Shown: positions 1 through 11,135, counted from the stretch's first letter. The stretch is DNA of 64,000 nucleotides from Aradus depressus (GCA_963662175.1 OY759215.1:18465079-18529078); one strand, 5' to 3'. Program-made: numbers and translations. The notes: generated from the sequence alone by a model not told the origin.

Positions 1-240
1 TTCAACTCCAAACCTTGTCCATTCTTCCACTTGCTCCTTCCCACTGCTCAACTCAGATCCCTCAGATCTCTTCAGTTGGCTCCTGGTCCCAAAATCTTCT
101 TATACCAAGATGCTCTCCTATCTCCTTCACTCTCCAATCTTCCTCTGACTTCAACTCCAAACCTTGTCCATTCTTCCACTTGCTCCTTCCCACTGCTCAA
201 CTCAGATCTCTTCAGTTGACTCCTGGTCCCAAAAAAACTC
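1..240. repeat. 149-bp tandem duplication
   Basis: The segment starting TTCAACTCCAAACC at base 1 recurs at base 150, giving a period of 149 bp. Two partial copies are visible and the array probably continues left of the window. It is pyrimidine-rich on the plus strand. The open frames that cross it (15-529) are products of the repeat and have no recognisable domain. Confidence 0.85.
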
Positions 241-566
241 AAACTGGACTCTCAGCCAAACAAAAAAATGCCACAGTCCTTCCGACAGCTCTCAACAAAC
301 CAACTCGGGTTCTGCTCTCCAACCAACTCGGCTTCTGCACCATCCTGTCTCGCACCGTCTCTCCTCCCACTCCCTTGACATACCAGTGTTGCCTTCCTTC
401 CTTTGGGTTTATATAATTTTTTCATATTTTATTATTTTGATATTCTATTTTCATTTGTTTTCTTTTACTATTTCCTACAATACCTATTATGGTTGTTTCT
501 CTAGATATAATGATTTTGTAGAAGAGTAAATTTTTCTATTTAGAGATAACCCCCTCTGGATATGTT

Positions 567-569
<3 letters not shown>
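241..569. other. Unassigned pyrimidine-rich then AT-rich DNA
   Basis: The first part holds a short duplicated phrase, CCAACTCGG(G/C)TTCTG, and the rest is AT-rich. I see no gene, splice signals or transposon end. Confidence 0.5.

Positions 570-632
<63 letters not shown>
570..632. repeat. (TA)n microsatellite
   Basis: An uninterrupted AT dinucleotide run of about 60 bp, flanked by more AT-rich sequence. Its length in this read may be unreliable. Confidence 0.95.
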
Positions 633-633
<1 letters not shown>

Positions 634-2517
634 CTATAAACAAATAAATACATTTTTTTAAATGTAACTACTATTACAGAGTTCAATTCATACAATATAT
701 ATCTATATAACTTACAATATTTCTACTACATGACGACTAATTCCCTTAGTATGCCAATCACTCACACCAGGTAGGTCAAGCAGGAAAAGGAAGTTCCTAA
801 CGTCTATTTATTTATTTTTTATTAAGGCTATTGATATGATTTTCTTTGAATGAGGATATTAATAGCGTTAAAAAAAAAAAAAGGGTCAGTGTCGCGTTAC
901 TCATGAGAACTAATGTGTATACATCTGCTTTAGTTTCAAAAATTTGCTGTCGTGCACTGATTTTGATTAAAATTTGTTTTATAATGTTACAATAAGAAAA
1001 GTTGTATGAAGAATTAAATTTCAAATTTATTGTTCTTTAATTTTTTTATACATGAAATTATAGGTTTGTGATAGCTAAAATAAGGTATATACAACTTGTA
1101 GTGTCTCTAAAAACCGTGAGAATACAGCGTCGATGGTAGTTTTCGAATTTGTTGTTGAAAGGCTTCGATTCGTATTCATTTGTAGATTAAGTTAAAAAAA
1201 AAGTTGATAGTTAAAGTTGATGAAATAAAGTCATTAAATCTCCTGAAATGGGTAAAAACATTATATTATTTGTTGTGACAATGTAACAACAAATATATTA
1301 TTTATCAATCTATATTTTCAGCAGTTATTATTATATATTAATAAGAATATATAATATGAATGTAGAAATTCTCAAAAACAGCTGACTTTACAGATAAAGG
1401 TGTGTAGTTATGTTTGGGCGCTGAGCGCGCACATCCACATCAACGAGACATGCACTCTGACTGTCTGACATAGACCCTACCTACCTAGAGCTAAGATGTT
1501 TACAAATCAAAAAAAAAAAAGTAAATAGAAGTTAGGACATCCCTTTTCTTGCTTCAACTATCTGTTTGGAAGTAGCCGTCCTGTAGTAGAAATATTGTAG
1601 GTAGTTATATAGATATATATTGTATTGATTCAACTCTATAATAGTACACGTTAAAAATATAATTATTTGTTTATTTCTCAAATTTTATGACAAAACTTCC
1701 TTTGTCCGTTTGTTCAATTTTTATACTATTTCAGAGACATTTATTTGAATATTATGTCGATTTTTATTTTAGTTATTGTATATCTTATGGAATGAATGTT
1801 ATTTGTATGTAGATAGTGTGAGTGAACCTCGCTACCCCCACCCCTTCGAGCTATGCCAGTATTCCTCTAGCCGCTATACTGTGCGGGTGGGATAAACGAT
1901 TTTTTTTTAATTTTATTACTCTGTACCTTGACGTACTAGTTACCTTTCATTAATTATATTATATGTACTCATTCATTATGAATGGTACATCTATGATAGA
2001 TGTACCAATGATGATGACAATGTGGTGTTGAAAACCGGTTCTGGTCGAAAATGAAAAAAAAAATGGGAAGACAACATTTATTTCTATCTAAATTAAAGGG
2101 ACATTCAGTAAGGAAAGTTTTTGGCAGAAACCAATATTTCGATAGGATTAACCGTTTTCGCGTGAGTCAAGCAAACGTCTAAACGAGTTTCAAACCGACA
2201 TTTTAAAATGGTTCTCGACATACGGTATATTTAGAATTACGCTGTACTATGAAAAACAAAGACAACCAACACATTACTTTCATATATCCATTAATGCCAG
2301 TATGAAATGAATTTGGGAGGGGAGGTAGAATTGTATAAAAGTGGTTGGTATCAGAATGTCCAGTTTTGGTCACATCACATATTTTTTTTCATTTTTTATT
2401 CTTTTTAATAACAACACCTAGAGTGATGTTAAAAAATATAAGACAAATCAGAAAAAATTAAGTTAAGTTTCGAAGTAGAACCTAGGGTAATAGAAAGAGA
2501 AAATATCCGTTTGATTT
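633..2517. other. AT-rich, no gene recognised
   Basis: AT-rich DNA with short homopolymer runs. Minus-strand exons continuing gene A could lie here, because exon 3 ends in phase 1. I found candidate acceptors near 1590 and 1870, but the exons behind them hit stops in the required phase. Left unassigned. Confidence 0.4.
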
Positions 2518-3240
2518 TGTAAGCGGTGGTCATATTCATATTCCCGCCTCTTAGCCAAGTACCAACATTGAAAACAAACAAGAAATATTTTGTAAGCGGT
2601 GGTCATATTCATATTCTTGTCTCTTAGCCAAGTACCAACATTGATAACAAACAGGAAATGTTTTGTAAGCGGTGGTCATATTCATGATCTCGCCTCTCAG
2701 CCAAGTACCAACATTGATAACAAACAGGAAATATTTTGTAAGGGGTGGTCATATTCTCGCCTCTTAGCCAAGTACCAACATTGATAACAAACAGGAAATA
2801 TTTTGTAAGCGGTGGTCATCTTCATATTCTCGCCTCTTAGCCAAGTACCAACATTGATAACAAACAGGTAATATTTTGTAAGCGGTGGTCATATTCATAT
2901 TCTCGCCTCTTAGCCAAGTACCAACATTGATAACAAACAGGAAATATTTTGTAAGCGGTGGTCATATTCATATTCTCACCTCTTAGCCAAGTACCAACAT
3001 TGACAACGAACAAGAAATATTGTGTAAGCGGTGGTCATATTCTCGCCTCTTAGCCAAGTACCAACATTGATAACAAACAGGAAATATTTTGTAAGCGGTG
3101 GTCATCTTCATATTCTCGCCTCTTAGCCAAGTACCAACATTGATAACAAACAGGAAATATTTTGTAAGCGGTGGTCATTTTCATATTCTCGCCTCTTAGC
3201 CAAGTACCAACATTGATAACAAGCAGGAAATATTTTTTGT
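2518..3240. repeat. Minisatellite, about ten units of 66-73 bp
   Basis: Units beginning GTAAGCGGTGGTCAT follow one another at about 2519, 2592, 2665, 2738, 2804, 2877, 2950, 3024, 3090 and 3163. Shorter units lack a 6-7 bp TCATAT-type segment. On the minus strand the array starts within about 10 nt of the gene A exon 3 donor, so it was amplified from the beginning of that intron. The homologous intron start at 61.5 kb is single-copy. The peptide frames across the array are not evidence of coding. Confidence 0.95.
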
Positions 3241-3249
3241 ATTCCTTAC

Positions 3250-3337
3250 TAGCCGGGGGTAGATCTTCCAAGTTGAGATTTTTATTTCCAAGCTCTTCCA
3301 TAGTGAGGATTCCAGTTTTGGGTTCTTTAGTTTGAAC
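3250..3337 (-). CDS. Gene A exon 3 (secreted protein, family unknown)
   Basis: An 88-nt internal exon. The acceptor is a T-rich tract ending TTTTTTAG just right of 3337, and the donor is GTAAGG (3249-3244). It is read in phase 0 and leaves in phase 1, in agreement with exon 2 ending in phase 0. It encodes a hydrophilic stretch with TKEPKTG, then MEELGNKNLNLEDL, with no known domain. The exon and both flanking intron edges resemble the exon at 61510-61642, and both are followed by GTAAGGAATACA(A/G)AAAATATTTCC-like sequence, so they are paralogues. The next exon to the left was not identified. The function is unknown, and secretion is inferred from exon 1. Confidence 0.6.
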
Positions 3338-4264
3338 CTAAAAAATAATAATAAAAATTGTATTATTTATCTATTTATTTTTTGCTCACTCACTTTTCAG
3401 TCTTACATTGCTTTTATGATCTCATAATGAAGACTCCCTACTACTCGAGTAGTAGTATACTGACGAAGGAACAATCTCTTTTATTTATCACTATAGGCTT
3501 AGAAATGAAGAAAGATTTAATTTACTGCTTATAAGATATACATTTTTTTTTTCCTTCCTTTTATTTTATTTTCAGTTATAATTTTTTAATTAGTTACGGC
3601 TACTACCTATTTACTACTCTCCCTTTTCATTGTCATATTTTGTTTTATATAATTTTGAGTGGTTTTTGTTTTTTAAATGGTTGCACTATTTCTTTCTGTT
3701 TCCATTAAAGTGCATGCCCAAATTTATTATTTTAATAAGGGGGGTTCAGGGGAAGGGATTCAATTCAACAACCCTCATAATTGCCGATGAAACGGATTTA
3801 TAGACACAACATTTAGTATGAGGATTTAGGAGCCCAACGGTCGACTGGTTGTGGAGGAAGAGCGGAAAGTTATTTGATTAATTCGTTCTGGGGAGGTTCA
3901 TTGCCGGTCATTCACCGACGATTTTTTAAAATAATTTTTCAACAAATCCAACTTGCTGTAAATTGTACCGGTTTTTTTTTTATTTTTTTATTTTTTAAAT
4001 TGTTGCATAATATTTTTTTCTTTCCATAGTCGGGTTTTTGATCATTTTTATTATATTTTTATAAATATTCAATAATTTGATTTAAATTCCTGAATAATAA
4101 TAAATAATAAAATTATCACATTTTCTGTAGACATTTTGGCCGGTCTTATATTAAATTTTGATTTCTATAGTAGTTTCCGAAAAGGTAGTAATAAAAAAAA
4201 TATAGAAAGTTTATGACGTGAAATTTTGAAGAAAGTACAAGTATATAAAAAGAAACTAAATTTG
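3338..4264. other. Gene A intron 2, left part
   Basis: AT-rich intron sequence. The segment 3730-3850 resembles 39240-39470 (runs such as GGGGTTCA followed by TGCCGATG), so this intron shares repeats with locus B. No additional exon could be supported. Confidence 0.4.
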
Positions 4265-4712
4265 TAATTATTGTACAATCCTCTGCAACGGACAGTCAAG
4301 GGACCAAGAAAAGTGTCCGTAGCAGAAGGATGTCCGTTGAGGAGGGTTAAAAAAACAAAAAAAAAAAAACATTATATGTATGTAGTTACATATACAAAAC
4401 GTTTAATTTGCTTTTATCTTTAATACTACATATATAGGTAACGAACAATAGATAATTAGATAAAACACACATAATAATAGTTATTATGGATTTCAAGTTA
4501 ATAAACCAAACAGTAGGTATTTTTCAAATAAATTCTTTTGTAAGTGTCCGCTTAGGAGAGATAAATGTATCTCTTGATGACGAAAAATTGGTTGTCCCCG
4601 TCCGTTAAAGGGGTGTCCGTTGCTAGGGGGGTAAAAGTACATTGTTTTCCTATACTTTGAGCCGGGACATCGCGAAATTGCCCATAAGGAGAGGTGTCCG
4701 TAAAGAGGGGTT
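4265..4712. mobile_element. Pogo/Tigger-like MITE
   Basis: The left end (CCTCTGCAACGGACA) and the inverted right end (CCCCTCTTTACGGACA) form imperfect terminal inverted repeats. Repeated GTCCG motifs lie inside each end (4270-4345 and 4545-4705), as in non-autonomous pogo/Tigger elements. No transposase is encoded. The minus frame at 4552-5043 runs over the right end and is not a gene. Confidence 0.4.
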
Positions 4713-5630
4713 TTACGGTAGGTACTTCATTTGGATATCTTCTAAAATATAATTCTGAGTGACTAGAAAATTTTTCATAATTTGCACAAATGTTCAATCT
4801 AATCCGAATGTATTTTTTATTTGGTTGACAGGGAAAATTAATGAAATTTAATCGAGAACATATATAGAGTTTATTAACACTACATTGTACAGAAAAGAAA
4901 AATTTGAAAAATAAAAATAAATTATTTACAAAAATTACGCTACTAATTCCTAACATTACTCGAGTCTTTTTTCTGTGGCTACGCTTCTTTGGGCTTACCT
5001 TATTTAAAAAAAAAAAAAAAAAGTACCTTCTTTTGGAGCTCACTCACAATTGTCTTATCTTCAATGACATCTTATTATATTGATGGCTACTTCATCAAAA
5101 AAAATCCCGAATCATAATTTTATTTACACTCATGCACTCATGTTTCTATCATGACTCTAATGTCACTTGGTTCATGTCTCTCTTAACACTACTAGATGTC
5201 CATCATAAGGCACGACCGGCTTTTGTTGCTTGGACCGTTTAATGTCGTTTTTCCACTTTTAATAAAAGCGAAACTAATTATTCTCTTCATATTTGTGCTG
5301 GTACTGTGGCCGCACGTCGACTCCTGAGATTCCGTAGACAGTGCTCCTTGTCATGCATCCCGCCAAATGCTGACAGAGCGCATTGGTTGGGGGCGGTGAG
5401 TCTAGTAGAATACCAAAAAGCTCTCCATAGTTTTATATTGGAATTTGTCTTTTATGGTACTGTGTAGCTGTTGACACTTTCGTTGAGTGTGAGTAGAGAT
5501 GACAATTTTACCTCCCCCCTTTGCAGCTTTGTCAAAGAAAAAATATAAATAAAATAACGTCGATTGATAACATTCACAATCGATAGTCGAAATGACGAGA
5601 TATAAAACAAAAAAAAATACCTAGGGGCTC
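4713..5630. other. Gene A intron 2, middle part; unassigned
   Basis: Moderately AT-rich sequence with a more GC-balanced block at 5160-5480. That block could be a decayed LTR belonging to the Gypsy pol relic that follows, but no matching second copy or target duplication is visible. Confidence 0.3.
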
Positions 5631-6410
5631 TTCAGTTGCAACAATATGACTTTGATATTGAATAACGGAAGTGGTGTAGCTGATGCCTTATCCCGCATAC
5701 CGGAAGTCTCTTCACTCACCCTTGTCCCTAAGGAGGAAAGTCTCAAGTCGGATCTGTGGTATGACTTGAAAATGAAGAGAATAAAGAGCCATGCCCTGCA
5801 TCACCGGGACTGGTAGAAGAAGAATGGTCTAGACGAAGGAAAACCTCGAGTTTGGAAACTAGTGCTTCCCCCCACCTTCGGAAAGAGGTTGTGGAAGAAA
5901 ATCACAATCTCCTTTAAGCTGGACACCTTGGAATAGCCAAAACGCATTGAAGAATTGCAAGGCAATATTATTTGCCTGGAATGAAGATGTTTTACGTTAC
6001 GTTCGCACTTGCGTGGTTTATCAGAGGGACAAAGGCAATAATCAGCCTATTCGCGCATCGATATGTGCAGCCTCCAAGTATTTGCTTGTACTACCAGATG
6101 TCTTCTACCGCTGGGTAGAACTGGTCCCTTTGAGGAAGGCTACATGGCAGAATATATCAGAAAAATTCACCAGTAACGGTTTCAATCTGGTGAGTTGGAG
6201 AATGAGAAACATAGCAACCTCAGGTGGAATTCATCATCATCCGACACCGTTTTACCAATCCCAAGCTAATCCAGTAGAACGCTCCAACCGTAATGTAAAA
6301 CAAATTATAGTTCCCTATTTAGAGGGTTCCCTGAAGTATTTGGACAAGTACATGGGCGAAGTGGCTAGCACTGGTGAGCTGGCAAGTTCTCCAGAGGACT
6401 ATATTTAGTG
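5631..6410 (+). pseudogene. Ty3/Gypsy pol relic (RNase H end to integrase)
   Basis: Translating several frames gives, in order, the end of a Gypsy RNase H (YDFDIEYR, then VADALSRIPE), an integrase zinc-binding region (GHLGIAKT near 5928, then a cysteine pair CVVYQRDKGN) and integrase-core phrases (HHHPTPFYQSQANPVERSNR). The order matches Ty3/Gypsy pol. Stops and frame changes occur throughout, and the frame 5947-6408 is only a patchwork. No LTRs were found. It lies on the opposite strand inside gene A intron 2 and ends about 10-15 bp from the exon 2 donor. It is certainly dead. Confidence 0.65.
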
Positions 6411-6421
6411 TTTCTACTCAC

Positions 6422-6532
6422 TGGGGGATGCTTCAGTATCTTCGCCTCTTCAACTTCCTCAGTGCTGGGTGCATAATTTCCTTGAGGCTCCAGCTCAAAG
6501 ATCGCATCCTCGGTGTTAGCCACGTTCACATT
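6422..6532 (-). CDS. Gene A exon 2 (secreted protein, family unknown)
   Basis: A 111-nt exon of 37 whole codons. The acceptor is TTTCTGTTTAG (to 6533) and the donor is a consensus GTGAGT (6421-6416). Exon 1 ends in phase 0, and this exon starts and ends in phase 0. It encodes an acidic segment directly after the signal peptide: NVNVANTEDAIFELEP, then GNYAPSTEEVEEAKILKHPP. There are no cysteines and no recognised domain. A Gypsy relic begins about 10 bp beyond the donor without disturbing it. The function is unknown; a secreted, acidic, probably disordered protein is an inference. Confidence 0.7.
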
Positions 6533-7719
6533 CTAAACAGAAATTCATAAGTTTTAAAGTAAATAAAAACGATACTCAAAACAATACACATAAACGCAAC
6601 GAAAAGAAATAAACAAAATAGCAATTAAACAAGAACAAAACTTATTTTAAACTAGGAAAGTTAAATAGGGTAAAATTTGATGTTTGTCGCACAAGCCTTT
6701 TCCTCTATTTTTTGTTTTTTTAAATAAAGCATACTAATGTTCAGTTGATATGTACTATGAACTTTAAGCCTGTGAGAGACATCGAAATAGGTTCAATATT
6801 AGATGGTATGTCACTAACCCACCACCAAACATCCGATTATGTTACTTAAACTAAAGAAAAACAAAGAACTTGTTTAACTTTTATTTTGTTCAATTTCACA
6901 AAAATATAAACATAAGGTGTACCGAATTCGGCTCATGGCATCTTCAGCACAAAGTTCAAAAGTGACATTTAAGTTTGCTAAGTTGTCATATTTATGACAT
7001 ATTCGACAACTATATGTATATATTTTTGTGAAATTAGACAATATAAAATCTAAACAAATTATTTGTTTCTATTTAATTTATTAGCTATCTACTATATCGA
7101 AGAAATGTACTCAGACATTATATAGCCTATGTATCTCCTCAATAAATGAGAAGACCCGTCGAAATCATTCAGTATTTGGTGGTGTGCTCCTTTAGCCAGA
7201 CCTAGCCAATAATGTTATATAGCCTAATGCTGTAATACCCGAAGTTGCCCGGGGGGTCACGAATCCTTCACTCCAGGTGTAAAATGGCTGAATGAGATGT
7301 GTGAGTTTCACTGATTTTGTTCAGCTGATTCTTGTTGAATCAACGGTTAAAGATCTAGTATTAATTTTGTGTATCCCCCCCACCTCCATTTCAACAGTTC
7401 GTAAAGCCACGTAGCCTATGTTTGAACCAGGCATTAAATTACGCAAGCACTAATTTTATGTTTTAGGCCCCTCCCATACAAATTTAGTGATCCCATGAGG
7501 TACTCCAGTGAAAAAAGTTCCATAAAATATTATGGAAATGAATCCAGTTATTTCGGAGCTATGGTGGCAAATACATCATACAACCAAGCCTGATAAAAAC
7601 ATTACTCTCCACAGTCGGTTAAACAGTTCTTACTTGTGTATTTTTACACAATGTTCTATTATCTTTAGACAGGGTCTTCCTTAACAGTTATTAGTTTTCA
7701 ATGATTATGGTATACTTAC
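6533..7719. other. Gene A intron 1
   Basis: A 1.19-kb AT-rich intron bounded by GTAAGT (7719-7714) and TTTAG (6533). No exon, transposon end or obvious repeat was recognised inside it. Confidence 0.55.
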
Positions 7720-7776
7720 ATAGGCCAGGAGACAGAGACAGAGGCCGAGTTTGGCGATGAGAGAGGAGAGAGCCAT
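7720..7776 (-). CDS. Gene A exon 1, signal peptide
   Basis: Begins with ATG at 7776-7774 in the context CACCATGG, a good eukaryotic start, and ends at a GTAAGT donor (7719). It encodes 19 residues, MALSSLIAKLGLCLCLLAY. That is a short basic start followed by a leucine/cysteine-rich hydrophobic core, as expected of a secretory signal peptide, with cleavage probably near the exon end. It joins in phase 0 to exon 2. A TATA-type promoter lies 40-45 bp upstream. The separation of the signal peptide on its own exon is common in rapidly evolving secreted insect proteins such as salivary, venom or defence proteins. Which of these applies is not shown by the sequence. Confidence 0.7.
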
Positions 7777-7822
7777 GGTGAGGTGAGTGAGACTGGGGTG
7801 AGGCTGGTCTCTGTATTATAGC
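7777..7822 (-). promoter_or_regulatory. Gene A core promoter with TATA box
   Basis: On the minus strand, GGCTATAATACAG (about 7823-7811) lies 40-45 bp before the start codon. An initiator-like CCCAGTCTC follows near 7790-7783, which would give a very short 5' leader. Upstream of the TATA the sequence is unusually GC-rich for this window (7823-7860). Confidence 0.5.
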
Positions 7823-7849
7823 CGGCCCCCTCCCAGCCTCGCCTCCTCC

Positions 7850-8504
7850 AACCCTCCATCACCACGTCTCCTAACTTCATACTCTGACAAACAGCTGATT
7901 TCCACCGACGTCACAGTAGTCAATATCTGAATTTTGTTGGCTAAAATGTCTCCTTTTCAAGTTAATTTCCCAACTAACGTAATATAACAGAAAGTATTTT
8001 TGTAATCGAGCAAAAATGTTGAGTTTCACCGGAACATAATATTTCTCGACCAACTCAATCCACATATGAAAATATATATATATATTACAGTCGAGTTCGA
8101 TCAGATCACACAATGAAGGATTTCGTACAAGTACATTTACAGTAACAACTGTAATTGTTATTGTCGCCTTAACGCCGGTCCTAGAAATTTTCCCGAACTT
8201 GCATGGATAGATTATTGAGCATCTGCATGAAGCTTGCTACCTCTTGCGGAATAATGATCTTTGTACTGGAATGATGACCAATCGTCCAGGTTCATTGAAG
8301 TTGTATAGCTCTCAAACTACAATTATATTTTAAGTGTGATCATTCCATCAAAAAACGGTGGAGGCGCTAGGACTTACGAAACACTTTTTGGCCATCAACC
8401 TTCAATTTCGTAACCTACTTGCATTTTTTAAACTACATGCTATAAGAAAGTTTCTTATTTGGTCCGTCATTTGAGTGCTTATCACAAAATTCTATATTAT
8501 TAAA
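7850..8504. other. Upstream of gene A, unassigned
   Basis: Apart from the GC-rich promoter-proximal 7823-7860, nothing specific is visible. The minus frame 7877-8113 has no recognisable domain. Confidence 0.4.
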
Positions 8505-8895
8505 GCTGAAACGAGAGTTGTTTGTTTGCTCAAACATCACGGCTCATCATAAACGACTAGACTGATTTTCATGAAACTTCACATTTCTCATTTTTCTGAG
8601 CCCGATTGAGGCTATGTCAAATTTTGATCGGAGGGAGAGTTGTGGGGCCCTAAGTATAATGATAGTGCTAGCTTAATAACTGCTGACTAGATTGTCATGG
8701 AATTTCAATTGTAGCATTCTTATAAGACGGATTGAAAAGAGGATTATGTGATGTTTCATAATTCTGAAAAGGGGGGGGGGGGGGGGGGGGGGGGGAATAA
8801 TAAATGTTGATGGATTTTCATGTAATTTCACATACAGCATTCTTAAAAGTCAAATTGAGAAGGGATTCCACGGCGTCCCAAATTCATCCAAATCA
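8505..8895. repeat. Diverged dispersed repeat with internal direct repeats and poly-G
   Basis: Variants of TGATTTTCATGAAACTTCACA recur at about 8561, 8690 and 8812, spaced roughly 125 bp apart. They are split by an uninterrupted G run at 8771-8795. Phrases of this type occur in old insect interspersed repeats, but I cannot name the class. Confidence 0.4.
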
Positions 8896-8984
8896 CACAG
8901 GCATTAGTATGGAATCATTAAAAGAACTTTGGCCCATTGCTTGCAATCACACATAACGTGCGCCCAGACGAAACGAATTCACCT

Positions 8985-9137
8985 AGCGCAGGGGTGACAT
9001 CGTACAGGCTCAGAACCATCGCTTAACGTCCCATTCGACGGACAGTGTGCTCCAAGTTTATCAAGCCTCGGCCGGGTTTCGAATCCGCAATCTTGAGCTC
9101 AGTATGCTAGCGTGCTACCTCTGAGCTACCGATTCCC
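8985..9137 (-). mobile_element. tRNA-derived SINE, diverged partial copy
   Basis: On the minus strand the tRNA-like head is present with A-box (TAGCTCAG-like) and B-box (GATTCGAAACC) sequences. The conserved body (TTAAGCGATGG, CTGTACGATGTCA) follows, but the (CCTAA)n tail is missing. It is the same family as the copies at 11.2, 46.0 and 62.3 kb. Confidence 0.65.
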
Positions 9138-9343
9138 TCTAAAAGTCAAAAATAAATATTAATTATGTGGTGTCACCATGGACACCACACCTAGTAATGA
9201 CAGTATAAAATGATCTTGATGAGAGTTGAACTTCTAAAAAAAAAAGAGGTTGGTATGAGTTCTATGGTTGCAATACACGAAAGAACATGTTAAGCGAATA
9301 CTCTCCTAACAAATGTAAGCATAAAAGAAAAATCTATAGTGAT
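9138..9343. other. Unassigned AT-rich DNA
   Basis: No gene seen. A weak minus-strand acceptor (T10 AG near 9238) precedes a 43-nt open stretch with a poor GTGTGG donor, and I did not accept it as an exon. Confidence 0.35.
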
Positions 9344-9800
9344 TGTTGGAGCCCTTATAGCAGCCGAAACTAATTACGTTAGTTTTGGCCACCTGACCGC
9401 TAGAGAGTGCCAATCTCTCTAGCTACTATCTTCGCCCCCCACTACTACCCTCTTCTTCTAACAGCCTCCGAGCGAGCAAGTTCTTTGCTTCCAGTGTCCT
9501 AGTTTCCATAAAGTGTTTTTGCCTCCAGCTGCCCCAGAAGTTTCACCCACATTTCAGTCCTTGCAGATCAGGTAAGTATATTATTATACTGTATTGGGGA
9601 TCTCTTTTCAGTCGAAGAGCACCCTAACCTGCTTGGGACTTTTGGATCTTCGCACCCATCTGTGGTAAGTCCTTTAAGTTACCTTTTCTATATACAGTCC
9701 ACTCTTTCTTACCAGAAGTTAATTTATGTTTCAGCATAAATTCGCCTCCCCAACCTTGTCATATGCCATTAAGGGGGACCACATTTTAGAACCCCCCCCC
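9344..9800 (+). repeat. Candidate 5' LTR of a BEL/Pao element
   Basis: The sequence begins TGTTGGAGCCC, a start common in BEL/Pao LTRs, contains a pyrimidine-rich promoter-like block (9420-9560), and precedes a BEL-type gag. The right boundary, the primer site and a partner LTR were not identified, so this is inference from position and end sequence. Confidence 0.35.
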
Positions 9801-10877
9801 CTTTTTGGCGTAGACAATTTTTGGTTCAACCGTGCCGAATTGAAGTTTGTAAGAATTTTGGTACAACCGGTGCCGAATTGAAATTTGTTATACAGCATCC
9901 GTAAATTTGAAAAACCGTGCCCAGACATGAATTTTATGTTACATCTCAACATAGGCTTAACGTAATCCCTTTTACAAATTATCTTAAGGCAATACGTACA
10001 TGTCTTCTCTTTTATTACGTATTATTGTGCCCTATAATTAAATATTTCTATTTCATTTAATTATATTTGTCTAGTTATTTTCTATTTTATATTTTATCAT
10101 GCCGAAAGCTGTTCAATCGGAGATGGAACCATCAGGTATTGAACTTAAAGTTTTGGAATTGATTTCAAAACGTGAGTTGCAATTTGCCAGGCTTGACAAT
10201 GTCTGGACTAAGATAAAAAAGCTGAATGATTTAGATGAATCCAAATCCTGTTTTAATATGATCCCAGATATTGAGCAAAATTTCGGTGAAGTTCAAAATT
10301 TATTGAATCAACATAATGTTCATTTAGCTTCAAAAGATAAAATAGAAACCATTAAATTGAAGACTTAGTAATTGCTATAAAGTCGGTCTATTTTAAAATG
10401 AATAAACCTGCACCTTCACCTTCTAACCCAGTAACAACAAATTCTATTGTCAATAATACTACGTTACCTCAGATTCCAATTCTTATTTTTGATGGGAAAA
10501 TTAAAAATTGGCTGGAATTTAATTGAGGGGCTCATTTTAAAAACCAGCTATGTCAAAAGAAATCGATTTTGAGTTAGTGACGTCATATTTTTTTGTGGAC
10601 TAAAATACACCTTCTGACATTATTGGAACCTTGAAAAACCAGCTGTAAATAGTATTTCTGACCACATGGCCATTCAAGTTTCCCCCAAAAACCAGACATG
10701 TCAAAATGTTTTCCTGTAAAAACAAGTTAAGGCATCCCGCTTTGATAATTTGATAAGGATTGATAAGCTTGTTTTGTTGTTTTTGAGTTTGGTGAATTAC
10801 AGTTTTATACAGTTTTTAATAATATTTCTTATTAAAATGAAATAAGATTTAACAAAAGTGTTAATTTACTATAATAA

Positions 10878-11135
10878 ATGGATAATCCTAGTAATGAAAA
10901 CCAAAATGATAATCATAATTGGCCACGAAAAAAAATTAAGCAACAGCATAAATCTGCAGTAATACAGGCCAAAAAAAAAGATCTCCTCAATCTAGCTAAA
11001 TATTTAGAAGAGCCTTCACATCGTGAATATTATAACAGACTAGTTAGCAACACTAAAAGCTCAGGAAATAATAACAATTCTAGCGTAATAGAGGTGGAAG
11101 AAGATGACAACTCTGATGGGATCGGCGAGAATTAG
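10878..11135 (+). CDS. 85-aa frame inside the unclassified element
   Basis: An intact short frame from ATG 10878 to TAG. The product is very hydrophilic: an Asn-rich start, a basic patch (WPRKKIKQQHKS), a central helix-like segment (KKDLLNLAKYLEEPSHREYYNRL, about residues 34-56), a Ser/Asn linker and an acidic tail (VEVEEDDNSDG-like). It is the only coding candidate in the element. I do not recognise the family. A DNA-binding accessory protein is possible but is only suggested by charge. It could also be the first exon of something larger, since an intronless end is not proven. Confidence 0.35.
   Translation: MDNPSNENQNDNHNWPRKKIKQQHKSAVIQAKKKDLLNLAKYLEEPSHREYYNRLVSNTKSSGNNNNSSVIEVEEDDNSDGIGEN

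Noticed and set aside
15..529. Overlapping plus-strand open frames at the window start
   Set aside because: They run through a 149-bp tandem duplication in two frames and have no domain, start context or splice signals.
2518..3240. CRISPR-like array
   Set aside because: Units are contiguous, without unique spacers, in a eukaryotic sequence; an ordinary minisatellite.
2599..3301. Open frames in both strands across the minisatellite
   Set aside because: Repeats with a length near a multiple of three stay open by construction. Only the part 3250-3301 is accepted, as exon 3.
4552..5043. 163-codon minus frame
   Set aside because: Crosses a MITE end and an A-run (lysine/phenylalanine runs); no recognisable protein.
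7877..8113. 78-codon minus frame upstream of gene A
   Set aside because: No domain, no splice signals, AT-driven composition.
8771..8795. 25-base G run (and the 24-base C run at 47786-47809)
   Set aside because: Could form a G-quadruplex, but uninterrupted homopolymers of this length are also prone to sequencing or assembly error; not treated as functional.
9162..9238. Possible minus exon after a T10 AG acceptor
   Set aside because: The donor (GTGTGG) is poor, and no duplicate or phase partner supports it.
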